From: Vitreimonas flagellata
GTDB lineage: Bacteria > Pseudomonadota > Alphaproteobacteria > Caulobacterales > Aquidulcibacteraceae
Direction: 5' to 3'
NCBI RefSeq assembly: GCF_004634425.1
Contig: NZ_SBJL01000002.1
Coordinates: 558,001-622,000 of the forward strand
DNA: 64,000 bases
The position numbers were made by a program, and so were the translations under genes. The notes under the pieces were generated by a model. That model saw nothing but the letters and a program-made list of their open reading frames with translations, ran no database searches and was not told the DNA's origin. Shown piece by piece: positions 35,518 to 43,987 of this stretch (position 1 is the stretch's first letter; the number at the start of each line of letters is the position of its first letter).

Positions 35518-36627
35518 TCAATAAACCACCACGCTCCGAATGCTCTCGCCCTTGTGCATCAGGTCAAACGCTTCGTTGATGCGTTCGAGCGGCAATTTGT
35601 GCGTGATCATTGGGTCGATGGCGATTTTGCCGTCCATGTACCAATCGACGATCTTCGGCACGTCGGTGCGGCCGCGTGCGCCGCCGAAGGCGGTGCCCTT
35701 CCAAACGCGGCCCGTCACCAATTGGAACGGGCGCGTGGCGATTTCTTTGCCGGCTTCGGCGACGCCAATGATGATGCTCTCGCCCCAGCCGCGATGGCAG
35801 GCTTCGAGCGCTTGGCGCATGACCGTCGTGTTGCCGGTGCAGTCGAACGTGTAATCAGCGCCGCCGCCGGTGAGTTCGACCAGGTGTGCGACGATATCCC
35901 CGCTCACATCCTTCGGATTGACGAAATGCGTCATGCCGAACTTACGGCCCCATTCCTCGCGCGCCGGATTGATATCGACACCAACAATCATGTTGGCGCC
36001 GACGAGCTTGGCGCCTTGGATCACGTTCAAGCCAATGCCGCCAAGGCCAAACACGATCACGTTCGCGCCCGGCTCGACTTGCGCCGTGTTCGTCACCGCG
36101 CCGACGCCAGTCGTCACGCCGCAGCCGATATAGCAGGCGCTTTCGAACGGCGCGTCCTTGCGGATCTTCGCCAACGCGATCTCCGGCAGCACGGTGAAAT
36201 TCGAGAAGGTCGAACAGCCCATGTAGTGGGCGACGGGCTTGCCCTTGTACGAGAAGCGCGAAGTGCCGTCCGGCATCAGACCTTTGCCCTGCGTGGCGCG
36301 GATGGCGGTGCAGAGATTGGTTTTGCGCGAGAGGCAGCTTTTGCATTGGCGGCATTCCGGCGTGTAGAGCGGAATGACGTGATCGCCGACGGCGAGGCTT
36401 GTCACGCCGGCGCCCAGCTCGCGCACGATGCCCGCGCCTTCGTGGCCAAGAATGCTTGGGAAGATGCCTTCACTATCGAGGCCATCGAGCGTGTAGGCGT
36501 CGGTGTGGCACACGCCCGTCGCTTTGATCTCGACCAGAACCTCGCCCGCCTTCGGGCCCTCGAGATCGAGCTCGACGATCTCCAGCGGCTTCTTGGCTTC
36601 AAACGCGACGGCGGCCTTGGTCTTCAT
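35518..36627 (-). CDS. adhC: S-(hydroxymethyl)glutathione dehydrogenase / class III alcohol dehydrogenase
   Basis: 369 aa. The ATG at 36627 has AAGGAG seven bases upstream and is preferred to a TTG at 36633. Catalytic zinc ligands are Cys40 and His62 with Glu63 (GHEGAG) and the later Cys in [10 protein letters not shown]. Structural zinc ligands are Cys92, 95, 98 and 106. The NAD site is [20 protein letters not shown]. It oxidises S-hydroxymethylglutathione to S-formylglutathione, and also reduces S-nitrosoglutathione in this family. It forms a set with the GFA gene and fghA. Confidence 0.97.
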   Translation of the reverse strand: MKTKAAVAFEAKKPLEIVELDLEGPKAGEVLVEIKATGVCHTDAYTLDGLDSEGIFPSILGHEGAGIVRELGAGVTSLAVGDHVIPLYTPECRQCKSCLSRKTNLCTAIRATQGKGLMPDGTSRFSYKGKPVAHYMGCSTFSNFTVLPEIALAKIRKDAPFESACYIGCGVTTGVGAVTNTAQVEPGANVIVFGLGGIGLNVIQGAKLVGANMIVGVDINPAREEWGRKFGMTHFVNPKDVSGDIVAHLVELTGGGADYTFDCTGNTTVMRQALEACHRGWGESIIIGVAEAGKEIATRPFQLVTGRVWKGTAFGGARGRTDVPKIVDWYMDGKIAIDPMITHKLPLERINEAFDLMHKGESIRSVVVY

Positions 36628-36689
36628 GCGCAAACTCCTTGGCGGCGCTTATAGCGCAACGCCGGAGTGGTGCGTCAAAGGGAAAAGGT

Positions 36690-37112
36690 TCAGCGCCCGT
36701 TGCGCTTGCCCTTGGCGGACTTCTTCTTCGCGGCCGGCGCCTTGGCGGGCTTCTTCGCCGCGACTTTCTTCTTCGCCGGCGCCTTTGCGCGCGGCGGACG
36801 CGCGCCCGCTTCGGCGCGCGCGCTCAAGCGGTTCGGCACTTCGGCGATGAATTGACGCGCGCCTTCGATGATCGCATCGCGTTGCAGCGGCGAGACCATG
36901 TCTTCGCGACCGGCGAGCATGTAAACGGCTTCGACTGGAACGAGCGCCGCGACGGTACGACCATAACGATCGAAACCAACCACGGCGCTCTCGACCTGCG
37001 CGGTCTCAAGAGCTTCAGCGAAGTTCGCGCGCGCTTCGGACGTCGAATAAACCGGCGTCGATTTGCGCGGGCGTGCAGCCGCCTTCTTGCGAAGCTCTTT
37101 GACCGATTTCAT
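36690..37112 (-). CDS. Phd/YefM-type antitoxin-like protein with basic Lys/Ala/Pro tail
   Basis: 140 aa. Residues about 18-65 match the Phd/YefM antitoxin fold: VYSTSEARANFAEALETAQV, then VVGFDRYGRTVAALVPVEAV. Residues about 97-140 form a histone-H1-like tail (AKAPAKKKVAAKKPAKAPAA and KSAKGKRNGR), which ordinary antitoxins lack. Its ATG overlaps the stop of the preceding gene (ATGA at 37109-37112), the layout of a toxin-antitoxin pair. Two TTGTA/TACAA sites upstream resemble the TGTACA-core operators bound by YefM. It could instead be a stand-alone nucleoid or regulatory protein. Confidence 0.75.
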   Translation of the reverse strand: MKSVKELRKKAAARPRKSTPVYSTSEARANFAEALETAQVESAVVGFDRYGRTVAALVPVEAVYMLAGREDMVSPLQRDAIIEGARQFIAEVPNRLSARAEAGARPPRAKAPAKKKVAAKKPAKAPAAKKKSAKGKRNGR

Positions 37113-37903
37113 GTCAGTACCAACTCACTTTGTTCGGGCAGTCTTCCGAATGGAAAACCGTCCCACAGCGACTCTTGGGTTTTACTGGCGAACGAGAACA
37201 AGGTTAGGTTGAGCGCATCAACTCGTCTTGCTTCAAGTCGCAGATCCCCAGCCGCCGAAGATTGTTCGTGAAGTTCTGCTTCAATCCTTAAGTTAGAATT
37301 ACGGTCGAAAACGTGTGCGCGGGTGTGTTGTACAAAAGCACCGATCTCGCCCGTGCGCGCTTTGATTGACGCAATCATTTGATAATGCGCTCTGCCGCCT
37401 ATTCGCATCATTACGCGCACGCTAGTGCGCAATGATGACCACAGAACGACAGCGAAAATAGCGGCGGCCATGAAATGGCCGCGTACGCCGTGCCAAATCT
37501 GCACAACGCGTTTTTGTTCCTTCTTGGTTTTGCGTGGCGGGCGCTTCGCTGCGGCCGGACGCGCTGCCCGCTTGGCGACGGCTTTTACCTGCGGCTTGTG
37601 GATCTTGTGCTCTTGCGGCGCGCGCCGCCGCGGCGGGCGACGATGATTGCCGCGTGTATGGTTGAGAACATATTTGCCATCTGCGTAGTCCAGCTGCAGG
37701 CGCATGCCGAACTTGCGGAATCTCAGACACGATACGCGCGCGACCTCATCCTTCTCGATCGCATCCGGCGCCAATTTCCAATATTTGCGGAGCAGTTCGC
37801 TGAGATACATCAGCATCTCGCAGAACTCCCTAAGTTCCGTGATGCGCGACCCTGACATGGCCATCACATCCGCCCCGGCGTCTCCCCATTCAAAATGCGC
37901 CAT
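37109..37903 (-). CDS. Unrecognised protein coupled to the antitoxin-like gene
   Basis: 264 aa from the ATG at 37903. I recognise no family. The N-terminal part has a plausible helix (ITELREFCEMLMYLSELLRK) and a beta-like segment (RFRKFGMRLQLDYADGKYVL). A basic low-complexity linker follows (KAVAKRAARPAAAKRPPRKT), echoing the tail of the next gene. The last 110 residues lie in DNA visibly less GC-rich, with a 13-bp hairpin and a TTGTACAA palindrome, so the true gene may end earlier. A toxin role is suggested only by the overlapping antitoxin-like gene. Confidence 0.42.
   Translation of the reverse strand: MAHFEWGDAGADVMAMSGSRITELREFCEMLMYLSELLRKYWKLAPDAIEKDEVARVSCLRFRKFGMRLQLDYADGKYVLNHTRGNHRRPPRRRAPQEHKIHKPQVKAVAKRAARPAAAKRPPRKTKKEQKRVVQIWHGVRGHFMAAAIFAVVLWSSLRTSVRVMMRIGGRAHYQMIASIKARTGEIGAFVQHTRAHVFDRNSNLRIEAELHEQSSAAGDLRLEARRVDALNLTLFSFASKTQESLWDGFPFGRLPEQSELVLT
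37328..37335. promoter_or_regulatory. TTGTACAA palindrome, possible internal operator
   Basis: A perfect 8-bp palindrome with the TGTACA core known for YefM-type antitoxin operators, about 215 bases upstream of the antitoxin-like ATG. It may be chance; it gains weight from the related longer palindrome at 38016-38033. Confidence 0.3.
37406..37437. repeat. Bulged 13-bp hairpin inside the unrecognised ORF
   Basis: CATCATT and GCGCAC pair with GTGCGC and AATGATG around a GCTA loop, with a 2-base bulge on the left arm. A structure of this quality inside a doubtful coding part hints at a regulatory RNA element or a gene boundary. Confidence 0.45.
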
Positions 37904-38015
37904 CCTTACGTGCCCTCTTCGTTTTGCCCGATGTGGATGCTGCAGTCGGACGCGAAGACACACGCAAACGCGCGCGCGGTCAATGCGTGCCTTTTCAGGC
38001 ACGGGATTTCTAATG

Positions 38016-38033
38016 TTGTATAAAACGGTACAA
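38016..38033. promoter_or_regulatory. Operator-like palindrome upstream of the antitoxin-like operon
   Basis: TTGTA-TAAAACGG-TACAA, 5-bp arms in the only AT-rich patch of the region, 113 bases upstream of the ATG at 37903. Read on the minus strand, TTTTATACAACAT offers a possible -10. It fits an autoregulated toxin-antitoxin promoter. Confidence 0.45.
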
Positions 38034-38107
38034 ATCGATTTGACCGCCGCGCGCAAAAACGATTTGCTCGCGCCTGGTTCAGCGGGGCGCGGGGCTCTCG
38101 TTGTATG

Positions 38108-38155
38108 GGCTGACCCGCCGACGGGGGCTGCAGTCGCAACCCGTCGGCGTTAGCC
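38108..38155. repeat. Long inverted repeat with 10-bp perfect core
   Basis: CGCCGACGGG (38116-38125) pairs with CCCGTCGGCG (38140-38149), with outer GGCT/AGCC arms at 38108 and 38152. The loop is 14 bases. It may form a stable RNA hairpin or be another extragenic repeat. Confidence 0.6.
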
Positions 38156-38319
38156 AGTCCAAGGTTCCCCCTCTCCGCCCCCGCTGACCAGCACGCGGCG
38201 CGCGACATTGCCGAAAAGCAATCCAAAATAATTCGCGGAGGCGCGGAACGCTGCGCCGGGTTTCACGTTCCTCAAGCGGCGCCGATTACTCCCCCCGCCC
38301 AAAGGCGCCACCGCAGCAC

Positions 38320-38343
38320 GGGCCGGATCGCCAGATCCGGCCC
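38320..38343. terminator. Perfect 10-bp hairpin downstream of the phosphoesterase gene
   Basis: GGGCCGGATC-GCCA-GATCCGGCCC lies 40 bases past the phosphoesterase stop (38383, minus strand). No T tract follows, so it is terminator-like rather than a classic intrinsic terminator. Confidence 0.45.
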
Positions 38344-38382
38344 ACCTGCTTTCGGGGGTTCACTTTCGGGGGTTCACGAAAA

Positions 38383-39141
38383 TCAGAGGCCGATGAAGTG
38401 GCTGGCGCAGCCGCCGCTTTGCGTCCACGCGTGCAGCATCCATCCGGTCTGCTCGTCCGTGCGCGGCGCGATCGGCTGCTCGGGATACATGGCGATGCCA
38501 TAGACCCACGACGTCGAGGGCGCGACGATGACAGGCGCGTGCGCGATCTGCCCGAACGCCACGCGATGGTGATGACCGCAGATGATGCGGATCACTTGAC
38601 GGTGCTTGGCGATCACGTGGCTCAGCAGGTCGGAATCGAGCAGCCCGATCTTATCGAACAGCAGGTCGTGCGTGAGGAACGGCGGGTGATGCAGCGCCAC
38701 GATCGTGGGCTTATCGGGCGCAGCGGAGAGTGTGCGATCCAGCCAGGCAGCGCCCGCTTCCGTCAGCAGCCCATGAGTTTCGCCCGGCACGATCTGGTCG
38801 ACGACGACCACGCGCACGGGAAAATCCTCAATCGCGTAGGAAAGCAACCCGGTGTGCGGCAGATAGGTGTGGCTCGGGAAGAAATAGCGCAGCCGCGTGC
38901 GCTCATCGTGATTACCCGGCATCAGGTAAAGCGGCGCCGGCGGATCGAGCAGCGCGCGCGCGAGCGCCTCGTATTCCTCGGTGCGCTCGTCGTTCACGAG
39001 ATCGCCCGTCAGCAGGATCGCATCGACGCGATACTCCGACGCCTGCGCGAGCGCCTTCTTCAGCTTGGCCGCAGCCTCGCCATTGTCGTCCGCACGGATA
39101 TGCGTATCCGAAATTTGAGCCAGCAAAAATCTGCCGCCCAT
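38383..39141 (-). CDS. Class III cyclic-nucleotide-phosphodiesterase-like metallophosphoesterase
   Basis: 252 aa. All calcineurin-like metal motifs are present: QISDTHIRADD (near 9-18), LTGDLVNDERTEEY, MPGNHDERTRL, ALHHPPFLTHD and ICGHHHRVAFG. Length and motif spacing match CpdA-type cAMP phosphodiesterases, although 2',3'-cyclic or glycerophosphodiester activities occur in the family. It lies downstream of a class III nucleotide cyclase gene on the same strand (98-base gap), which favours a cyclic-nucleotide role. Confidence 0.88.
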   Translation of the reverse strand: MGGRFLLAQISDTHIRADDNGEAAAKLKKALAQASEYRVDAILLTGDLVNDERTEEYEALARALLDPPAPLYLMPGNHDERTRLRYFFPSHTYLPHTGLLSYAIEDFPVRVVVVDQIVPGETHGLLTEAGAAWLDRTLSAAPDKPTIVALHHPPFLTHDLLFDKIGLLDSDLLSHVIAKHRQVIRIICGHHHRVAFGQIAHAPVIVAPSTSWVYGIAMYPEQPIAPRTDEQTGWMLHAWTQSGGCASHFIGL

Positions 39142-39239
39142 GCGGCCACCCCATGCTTCTAGTCACGCCCGTTGCAGAGCTTAGCGCATGGAATGTGCAT
39201 TGCCTGTGACCGCGGACACAGTGTCTGCAATTGACAGGC

Positions 39240-40691
39240 TTAATCGAGCGTGCGCGCAACCCGGAAGCCAACGGCGGCAATGCGTCGATCGGCGGGCGCC
39301 GATTGCCGCGCCGCCGCGCGCAACACTTGCGCTTGGTCCGAGAAGCCGCCGCCACGATAGACTCGCCGCGCGCAATTGTTCGCTTGCACCGCCGCGCCAT
39401 CGATGGGTGCGGCATTGTAATTGGCGACGTAGCAATCCTCGACCCATTCGCCGACATTGCCGTGCATGTCGAACAGCGCCCAAGCGTTCGCATCGTGCGC
39501 GCCGACCGTGGAGGTTTGGCGCGCGCGGAACGTGGCTTGCGTCGCGGTCACGCGCGGACCGAATGCATAAGCGTCGGCGGCCCCGGCGCGCGCGGCGTAT
39601 TCCCACTCGGCTTCGCTGGCCAAACGGTAGCGCAACCCGCCGGCCTGTTGGTTCAGCCAATCGAGATAGGATTGCACGTCGTTCCAGGACACGCCCGTCA
39701 CCGGGCGCGCGCCACGGCCCCAGCCATTGTCGGGCGGCGAGAAGCCATCGCAGCCGCCGCCGGCCAAGCACGCATCCCACTGCGCGAACGTGATTTCGTA
39801 TTTGCCGATCGCGAAGGGCGACATCGAGACTTCGCGTTGCGGGCCCTCGTCGCGGCCACGCCCAGCTTCCGTCGTCGGCGAACCCATGACGAAAATGCCG
39901 CCTGGCAGCACCACCATCTCCGGACAGCTCGGACAATCCGAGAATGTGTGCCCCGCCGTGTAGGTCGGCGTTTGCGGAAGTGTATCGATCACCGGCTGTT
40001 CGTCGCCGTTCAGCGAACCCGTATCCACCGGGGCGGCGACAGCATTCGGCTGCTGATCGGCCGGCAAGAATTGTTGCGAGAAGCGCCAGATCGTCGGCGC
40101 GAAATATGCGCCCACCGCCAAGAGCGCGACCGCGACGCCCATCGAGGCATAGCGCCGTGTGGCGCGCATGAAGCGCTGGCGTTTAGACAGAATTTCAAAC
40201 GTCTGCACGCGCTGCTCGATATTATCGAGCGGCTTTTGCCCACGAGATTGAAACGCCGCCGTCGGCGACGAGCGCGCCATCGAGCGGAACTCCGCCGAAA
40301 CGAGCGCCGTGCCCGGCTCCGCCAATTCCTGCAAACGCGCCGCGACGTTCACGCCATGACCGAGCAGATCGCTCGTCGCCGTGACAACGACATCGCCCAC
40401 ATGTGCGCCAACGCGGATCGGCGGCTCACCCTTGGGGCGCTTGTCGAGAATATCTTGAACGGCGCCGAGCGCGGAGCCTGCGGAGCCGAACTCCAGCATG
40501 AAGCCGTCGCCCGCCGTGTTGAACAAACGCCCGCCATTCTTGGCCGCGACCTGTTCGATCCGCGCGCGCAGGTTCTCCACCTTACGGGCGGCGTTGCGCT
40601 GATCGCGCTCGGACATTGTTGAGAACCCGACGATGTCGACCGCAACGATCGACGCCAAACGGATTGTCCGCTCCTCAGTATTTTCGACCAC
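39240..40691 (-). CDS. Class III nucleotide cyclase fused through a membrane helix to a SUMF1/FGE-like domain
   Basis: 483 aa, GTG start at 40691 just after an in-frame stop. Cyclase domain 1-170: metal Asp19 in VAVDIVGFSTMSERD, Asp62 in NTAGDGFMLEF, and Asn115/Arg119 in GHGVNVAARL. The usual substrate-selecting Lys is Asn58, as in a known rhizobial-type subgroup. One membrane helix follows at 182-200. The region 250-483 is a SUMF1/formylglycine-generating-enzyme-like fold (CPEMVVLPGGIFVMGSP, RLASEAEWEYAARAG, MHGNVGEWVEDCY), but the two catalytic Cys are absent. The SUMF1 part is probably a periplasmic sensor or binding domain. Confidence 0.9.
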   Translation of the reverse strand: MVENTEERTIRLASIVAVDIVGFSTMSERDQRNAARKVENLRARIEQVAAKNGGRLFNTAGDGFMLEFGSAGSALGAVQDILDKRPKGEPPIRVGAHVGDVVVTATSDLLGHGVNVAARLQELAEPGTALVSAEFRSMARSSPTAAFQSRGQKPLDNIEQRVQTFEILSKRQRFMRATRRYASMGVAVALLAVGAYFAPTIWRFSQQFLPADQQPNAVAAPVDTGSLNGDEQPVIDTLPQTPTYTAGHTFSDCPSCPEMVVLPGGIFVMGSPTTEAGRGRDEGPQREVSMSPFAIGKYEITFAQWDACLAGGGCDGFSPPDNGWGRGARPVTGVSWNDVQSYLDWLNQQAGGLRYRLASEAEWEYAARAGAADAYAFGPRVTATQATFRARQTSTVGAHDANAWALFDMHGNVGEWVEDCYVANYNAAPIDGAAVQANNCARRVYRGGGFSDQAQVLRAAARQSAPADRRIAAVGFRVARTLD

Positions 40692-40751
40692 GGCTCATCA
40701 TCCCCACGCCCGCGAGGATAGCCTCCTGCCCGAGGCAATACCATCCTTGGT

Positions 40752-42410
40752 TCAATCGCCTGAATCCGCGATGAGCAAAAGCGCGCTCATGTTCTGGATG
40801 AAGGTTCCAGTCGAAATGCCTGTTACGGGGGCGTCGGTCACGTAGGGCGAGGTGTCGAAGCGGTCGCCGACCAGGGTCTGGCTGAAATCGCCAGGCGAGG
40901 CCGCGGCCGGCGGCTCGCCCGCATAGGGCTGGGAAGTCGCCGTCAGCGGGGTTGGCCAATAGCCCTCGGCATTGAGACCGGCGATCAGCTCGCGGGTCCG
41001 TTCCGGCGTCGGCCGCTCGAAATTGGCGCTGCCGGCATTCGAGGTCATGTCGGAGACCTCGATGTTCTCCGTGGTGAAGAAGCGCGGCAGTTCAAAGCCC
41101 GCCCGCAGACGCAGCGGCGAAGCGGCGCGCAACAGATCAGGCGACGCGGCGCGCAGACGTTCATAGCGCGTGCGCAGCGCCTCAAGATTGATCGCGCGCC
41201 ATTGCGAATAATGCGTGATCGGCTTCGCCGGATCGTAATCCCAGTAATATTCACCACTCGCAGCGTTGGAGCCGCGCCGATGATTGATGCGCGCGCGGTT
41301 TGTGCCGAGTTCAATGAAGGTCGGATACTCGCGGCCGCGGACTTGGATTTGATCGGCCGGCAAGCGCACCGATTGCAGCCAATCCAGCGCTTCGGGAATG
41401 CGCGCGATGAAGCGCGCATCACCCGTCCATTCATAGAAATCCATCATTTGCGCGATGTTGCCGGCGCTCGTGTGCGTCGCCAGCGCGTCGGGCTCGTACG
41501 AGCGCGCGCCGATCGGCGCCAGTGTTTCGTGGTGATGCTGCAAGCCCCACCCTGCTTGCGGTGCGGGCTGTTGCGTGACGATGAAAATCTCCATTGCACG
41601 CTGAATTGCGGCCAAAGCCCGCTCATCGCCAAGCGTGTGATAGACCATGAGCAAGAACTTGATGTTCTCGTCCGCGACCGCGTCATTGAAGGTGATATAG
41701 CGCGTATAATCCGGACGGCCGTGGAGCGACGGCGCATCGTTCACGAACGGAAAGCGTTGCGGCCAGCCGCCGTTTTCATATTGGCTGTCGAGCACAAACG
41801 AAATCGCGCGCTCCAGCGGCGCACGCAGTCGCGACGAGCGGCGCAGGAGATAAAGTCGCAGCAAGAATTGCGACGCTTCAGACGTGCCTGCGTCGTCAAA
41901 CGTCGCGTTGCCGTAGTAATGGTGGAATTCCTCGAGCCGCCAGCCGTTCTTGCCGATCGTGTCATACCAACGGCGCGTGCTCTCCTCGCCCGCGAAATCG
42001 TAGAGATAATTCCAGCCGCCCGCCGGATGCTGCGCGGCGATCAGGCCTTCGGCGACCTCCATCGCGGCTTGGTAGTAAAACTCGTCGCGCGTGGCGTTGA
42101 AGCAATCGAGATAGAGGTGGCCCACCGTCGCCGTGCCCGGCGGCTGGATCCAGATCATCGTGGGATAGGCTTCCATCTCGCCCCAGCGGCGCGAGAAGTC
42201 CGGCAGATAGGACCACACATAGCCGCCGCGATACGCCGCCTCCTCGCGCATGAACCGCGCCGCACGCTTCATCGCGTCCCTGGCTTCGCCTCGGAGTTCA
42301 TTGCTACCGGTGTCAGTAACCGGGTCAAAAAAAGAGGCGCACGCGCTCGTCAAAACAGCGCCCGAGACGCCGGCCAGCAAGCCGCGGCGTGAGGTGGAAA
42401 AGCTCTTCAT
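40752..42410 (-). CDS. Pectate lyase-like (PL10 fold) Tat lipoprotein
   Basis: 552 aa. The N-terminus STSRRGLLAGVSG is a twin-arginine signal and is followed by LTSAC, a lipobox, suggesting a folded, lipid-anchored periplasmic or surface protein. The body is an alpha/alpha barrel: AAQHPAGGWNYLYDF, SQYENGGWPQRFPF and TRYITFNDAVADENIKFLL match family PL10 pectate lyases. At 552 residues it is longer than typical PL10 catalytic domains, with an extra C-terminal region of about 130 residues. Action on pectin-like polysaccharide is inferred. Confidence 0.82.
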   Translation of the reverse strand: MKSFSTSRRGLLAGVSGAVLTSACASFFDPVTDTGSNELRGEARDAMKRAARFMREEAAYRGGYVWSYLPDFSRRWGEMEAYPTMIWIQPPGTATVGHLYLDCFNATRDEFYYQAAMEVAEGLIAAQHPAGGWNYLYDFAGEESTRRWYDTIGKNGWRLEEFHHYYGNATFDDAGTSEASQFLLRLYLLRRSSRLRAPLERAISFVLDSQYENGGWPQRFPFVNDAPSLHGRPDYTRYITFNDAVADENIKFLLMVYHTLGDERALAAIQRAMEIFIVTQQPAPQAGWGLQHHHETLAPIGARSYEPDALATHTSAGNIAQMMDFYEWTGDARFIARIPEALDWLQSVRLPADQIQVRGREYPTFIELGTNRARINHRRGSNAASGEYYWDYDPAKPITHYSQWRAINLEALRTRYERLRAASPDLLRAASPLRLRAGFELPRFFTTENIEVSDMTSNAGSANFERPTPERTRELIAGLNAEGYWPTPLTATSQPYAGEPPAAASPGDFSQTLVGDRFDTSPYVTDAPVTGISTGTFIQNMSALLLIADSGD

Positions 42411-42437
42411 CAGCCTTCGCGATCCTTCCCTTGAGCT

Positions 42438-43955
42438 TTAGCGCGACGGACCTGGGGCCTCTGGCTTGAGCTCGTGCTTCTTAATTTTGCCCGCGGCGGT
42501 GCGCGGGAAATCCGCCACGAAGGTGACGTGACGAGGGGTTTTATAGCCAGCCAGGTGCGCGCGGCAAAACTGAATCACCTCGGCGGCGCTGACCGAAGGC
42601 GCCTCGGGCCGGAGCTGGACGAAGGCATGGCCGACTTCGCCCCATTTCTCGTCCGCCACGCCGATGATGGCGGCTTCGAGCACCGCCGGATGCCGTGCGA
42701 GGAGGTTTTCAATCTCGGCCGGGTACACGTTCTCGCCGCCCGAAATGTACATGTCCTTGATCCGGCCGGCGACGTAATAGCAGCCGTCCGCGTCGCGGCG
42801 GCCAACGTCGCCGCTCTTGAGCCAGCCATCGGTTGTGAACGCCTTCGCGGTTTCTTCGGGCCTGTTCCAATACCCAGGCGTCAGCCCCGCGCCGCGCATC
42901 CAGATTTCGCCGCTCTCACCTTCGGCCACGTCGCGGCCGCCGGCGTCGACGATGCGCACATCGAGCAACATTTGCGGTTTGCCGACGGAGCCAATCTTGG
43001 TGAGCGCATCTTCGGGCGCGGCGACGAACGCAGTCGGCCCGGTCTCGGTCATGCCGTAGCCATTGCAGACGCGCACGCCCTTCGCGGCATAGCGTTCGAC
43101 CAACACGTCTGGCAATGGCGCGCCGCCGCAGCCCCACGCGCGCACACGAGAGAAATCCGCGCGCTCGAAATCAGGATGCAGCGCGAGTTGCTGATACACC
43201 GCTGGCACCGCGAAGAAGACATCGAGCTTCGACATCAGAGCGAACGCGCGCTCTTCGTCGAAGCCCGGCATGATCGTGACTGTGCCGCCGGCGATCAGCG
43301 TCGGCATCGTGACGAGCTGAATGCCGGCGGTGTGAAAGAGCGGCAAGAAATTCAGCGTGTGATCGCCCGCACGTACGCCGAACGCCTGGTTAACGTGCAG
43401 CGCGTTTACAGCCGCCATTTGATAGGTTTGGATGACGGCCTTGGGTTTTCCAGTCGTGCCGGATGTGTAGCACAAAAACCATGTATCATCGCCGTTCCAG
43501 CGCGTTTCTGTGCGCAGTGGTGATGCGGATTCAATCAGGCTTTCGTAATGCTCACCCGCCTGCGTATCGAGCGCCAGAAGGCGCATGCCGGAAAGCGGCA
43601 AAGCGCGCGCAGTCTTTGCGTCTTCTGCGCCGAATACGAGCAGCGTTGGCGTGCAATCATCGAGCACAGGCGCCAATTCAGCGGCCGGCGAACGCCAGTT
43701 CAACGGCACGAGGATCGCGCCGAGCTTGGCGCAGGCGAACATGATCTCGAAGAATTCAATGCGGTTGCGGCAGAGGATGGCGACGCGATCGCCGCGCTTC
43801 ACGCCAAGATCGGCCAACACAGAAGCGGCGCGCGACGCGCGATCATCGAGCGCGGCATAGGTGAGTGTGCGCCCAGTTAGCGCATCCTCGAACGCGATCA
43901 CGTGCGGCGTCAGCGCCGCCCGCTTCGCTGTGATGTCGACGAGGTCGACACTCAT
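42438..43955 (-). CDS. AMP-dependent acyl-CoA synthetase/ligase
   Basis: 505 aa. ANL superfamily: P-loop YTSGTTGKPKAVIQTYQMAA, then GYGMTETGP, WLKSGDVGRRDADG, and the C-terminal catalytic Lys in PRTAAGKIKKHELKPE. GGGAGG precedes the ATG by seven bases. It activates a carboxylic acid to its CoA thioester. Neighbours (TetR, alpha/beta hydrolase, TonB receptor, MFS) suggest a hydrophobic or aromatic acid taken up from outside, but the substrate cannot be read from sequence. Confidence 0.92.
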   Translation of the reverse strand: MSVDLVDITAKRAALTPHVIAFEDALTGRTLTYAALDDRASRAASVLADLGVKRGDRVAILCRNRIEFFEIMFACAKLGAILVPLNWRSPAAELAPVLDDCTPTLLVFGAEDAKTARALPLSGMRLLALDTQAGEHYESLIESASPLRTETRWNGDDTWFLCYTSGTTGKPKAVIQTYQMAAVNALHVNQAFGVRAGDHTLNFLPLFHTAGIQLVTMPTLIAGGTVTIMPGFDEERAFALMSKLDVFFAVPAVYQQLALHPDFERADFSRVRAWGCGGAPLPDVLVERYAAKGVRVCNGYGMTETGPTAFVAAPEDALTKIGSVGKPQMLLDVRIVDAGGRDVAEGESGEIWMRGAGLTPGYWNRPEETAKAFTTDGWLKSGDVGRRDADGCYYVAGRIKDMYISGGENVYPAEIENLLARHPAVLEAAIIGVADEKWGEVGHAFVQLRPEAPSVSAAEVIQFCRAHLAGYKTPRHVTFVADFPRTAAGKIKKHELKPEAPGPSR

Positions 43956-43987
43956 CGCCCTACCTCCCCTTTGCCGATGCGCCTTCT

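Larger units (their letters stand above)
37904..38382. other. 479-base gene-free region with palindromes and a tandem repeat
   Basis: No convincing coding frame. It contains an AT-rich stretch with an operator-like palindrome (38016-38033), a large inverted repeat (38108-38155), a perfect hairpin (38320-38343) and an exact 14-base tandem duplication TTTCGGGGGTTCAC (38350-38363 and 38364-38377). It lies between the start of the antitoxin-like operon and the end of the phosphoesterase gene. Confidence 0.7.

Noticed and set aside
37906-38226. 106-codon minus-strand frame in the gene-free gap
   Set aside because: No ribosome site, and it crosses the operator-like palindrome and the long inverted repeat.
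39240-39960. Active formylglycine-generating enzyme
   Set aside because: The two active-site Cys of FGE are absent; only the fold remains.
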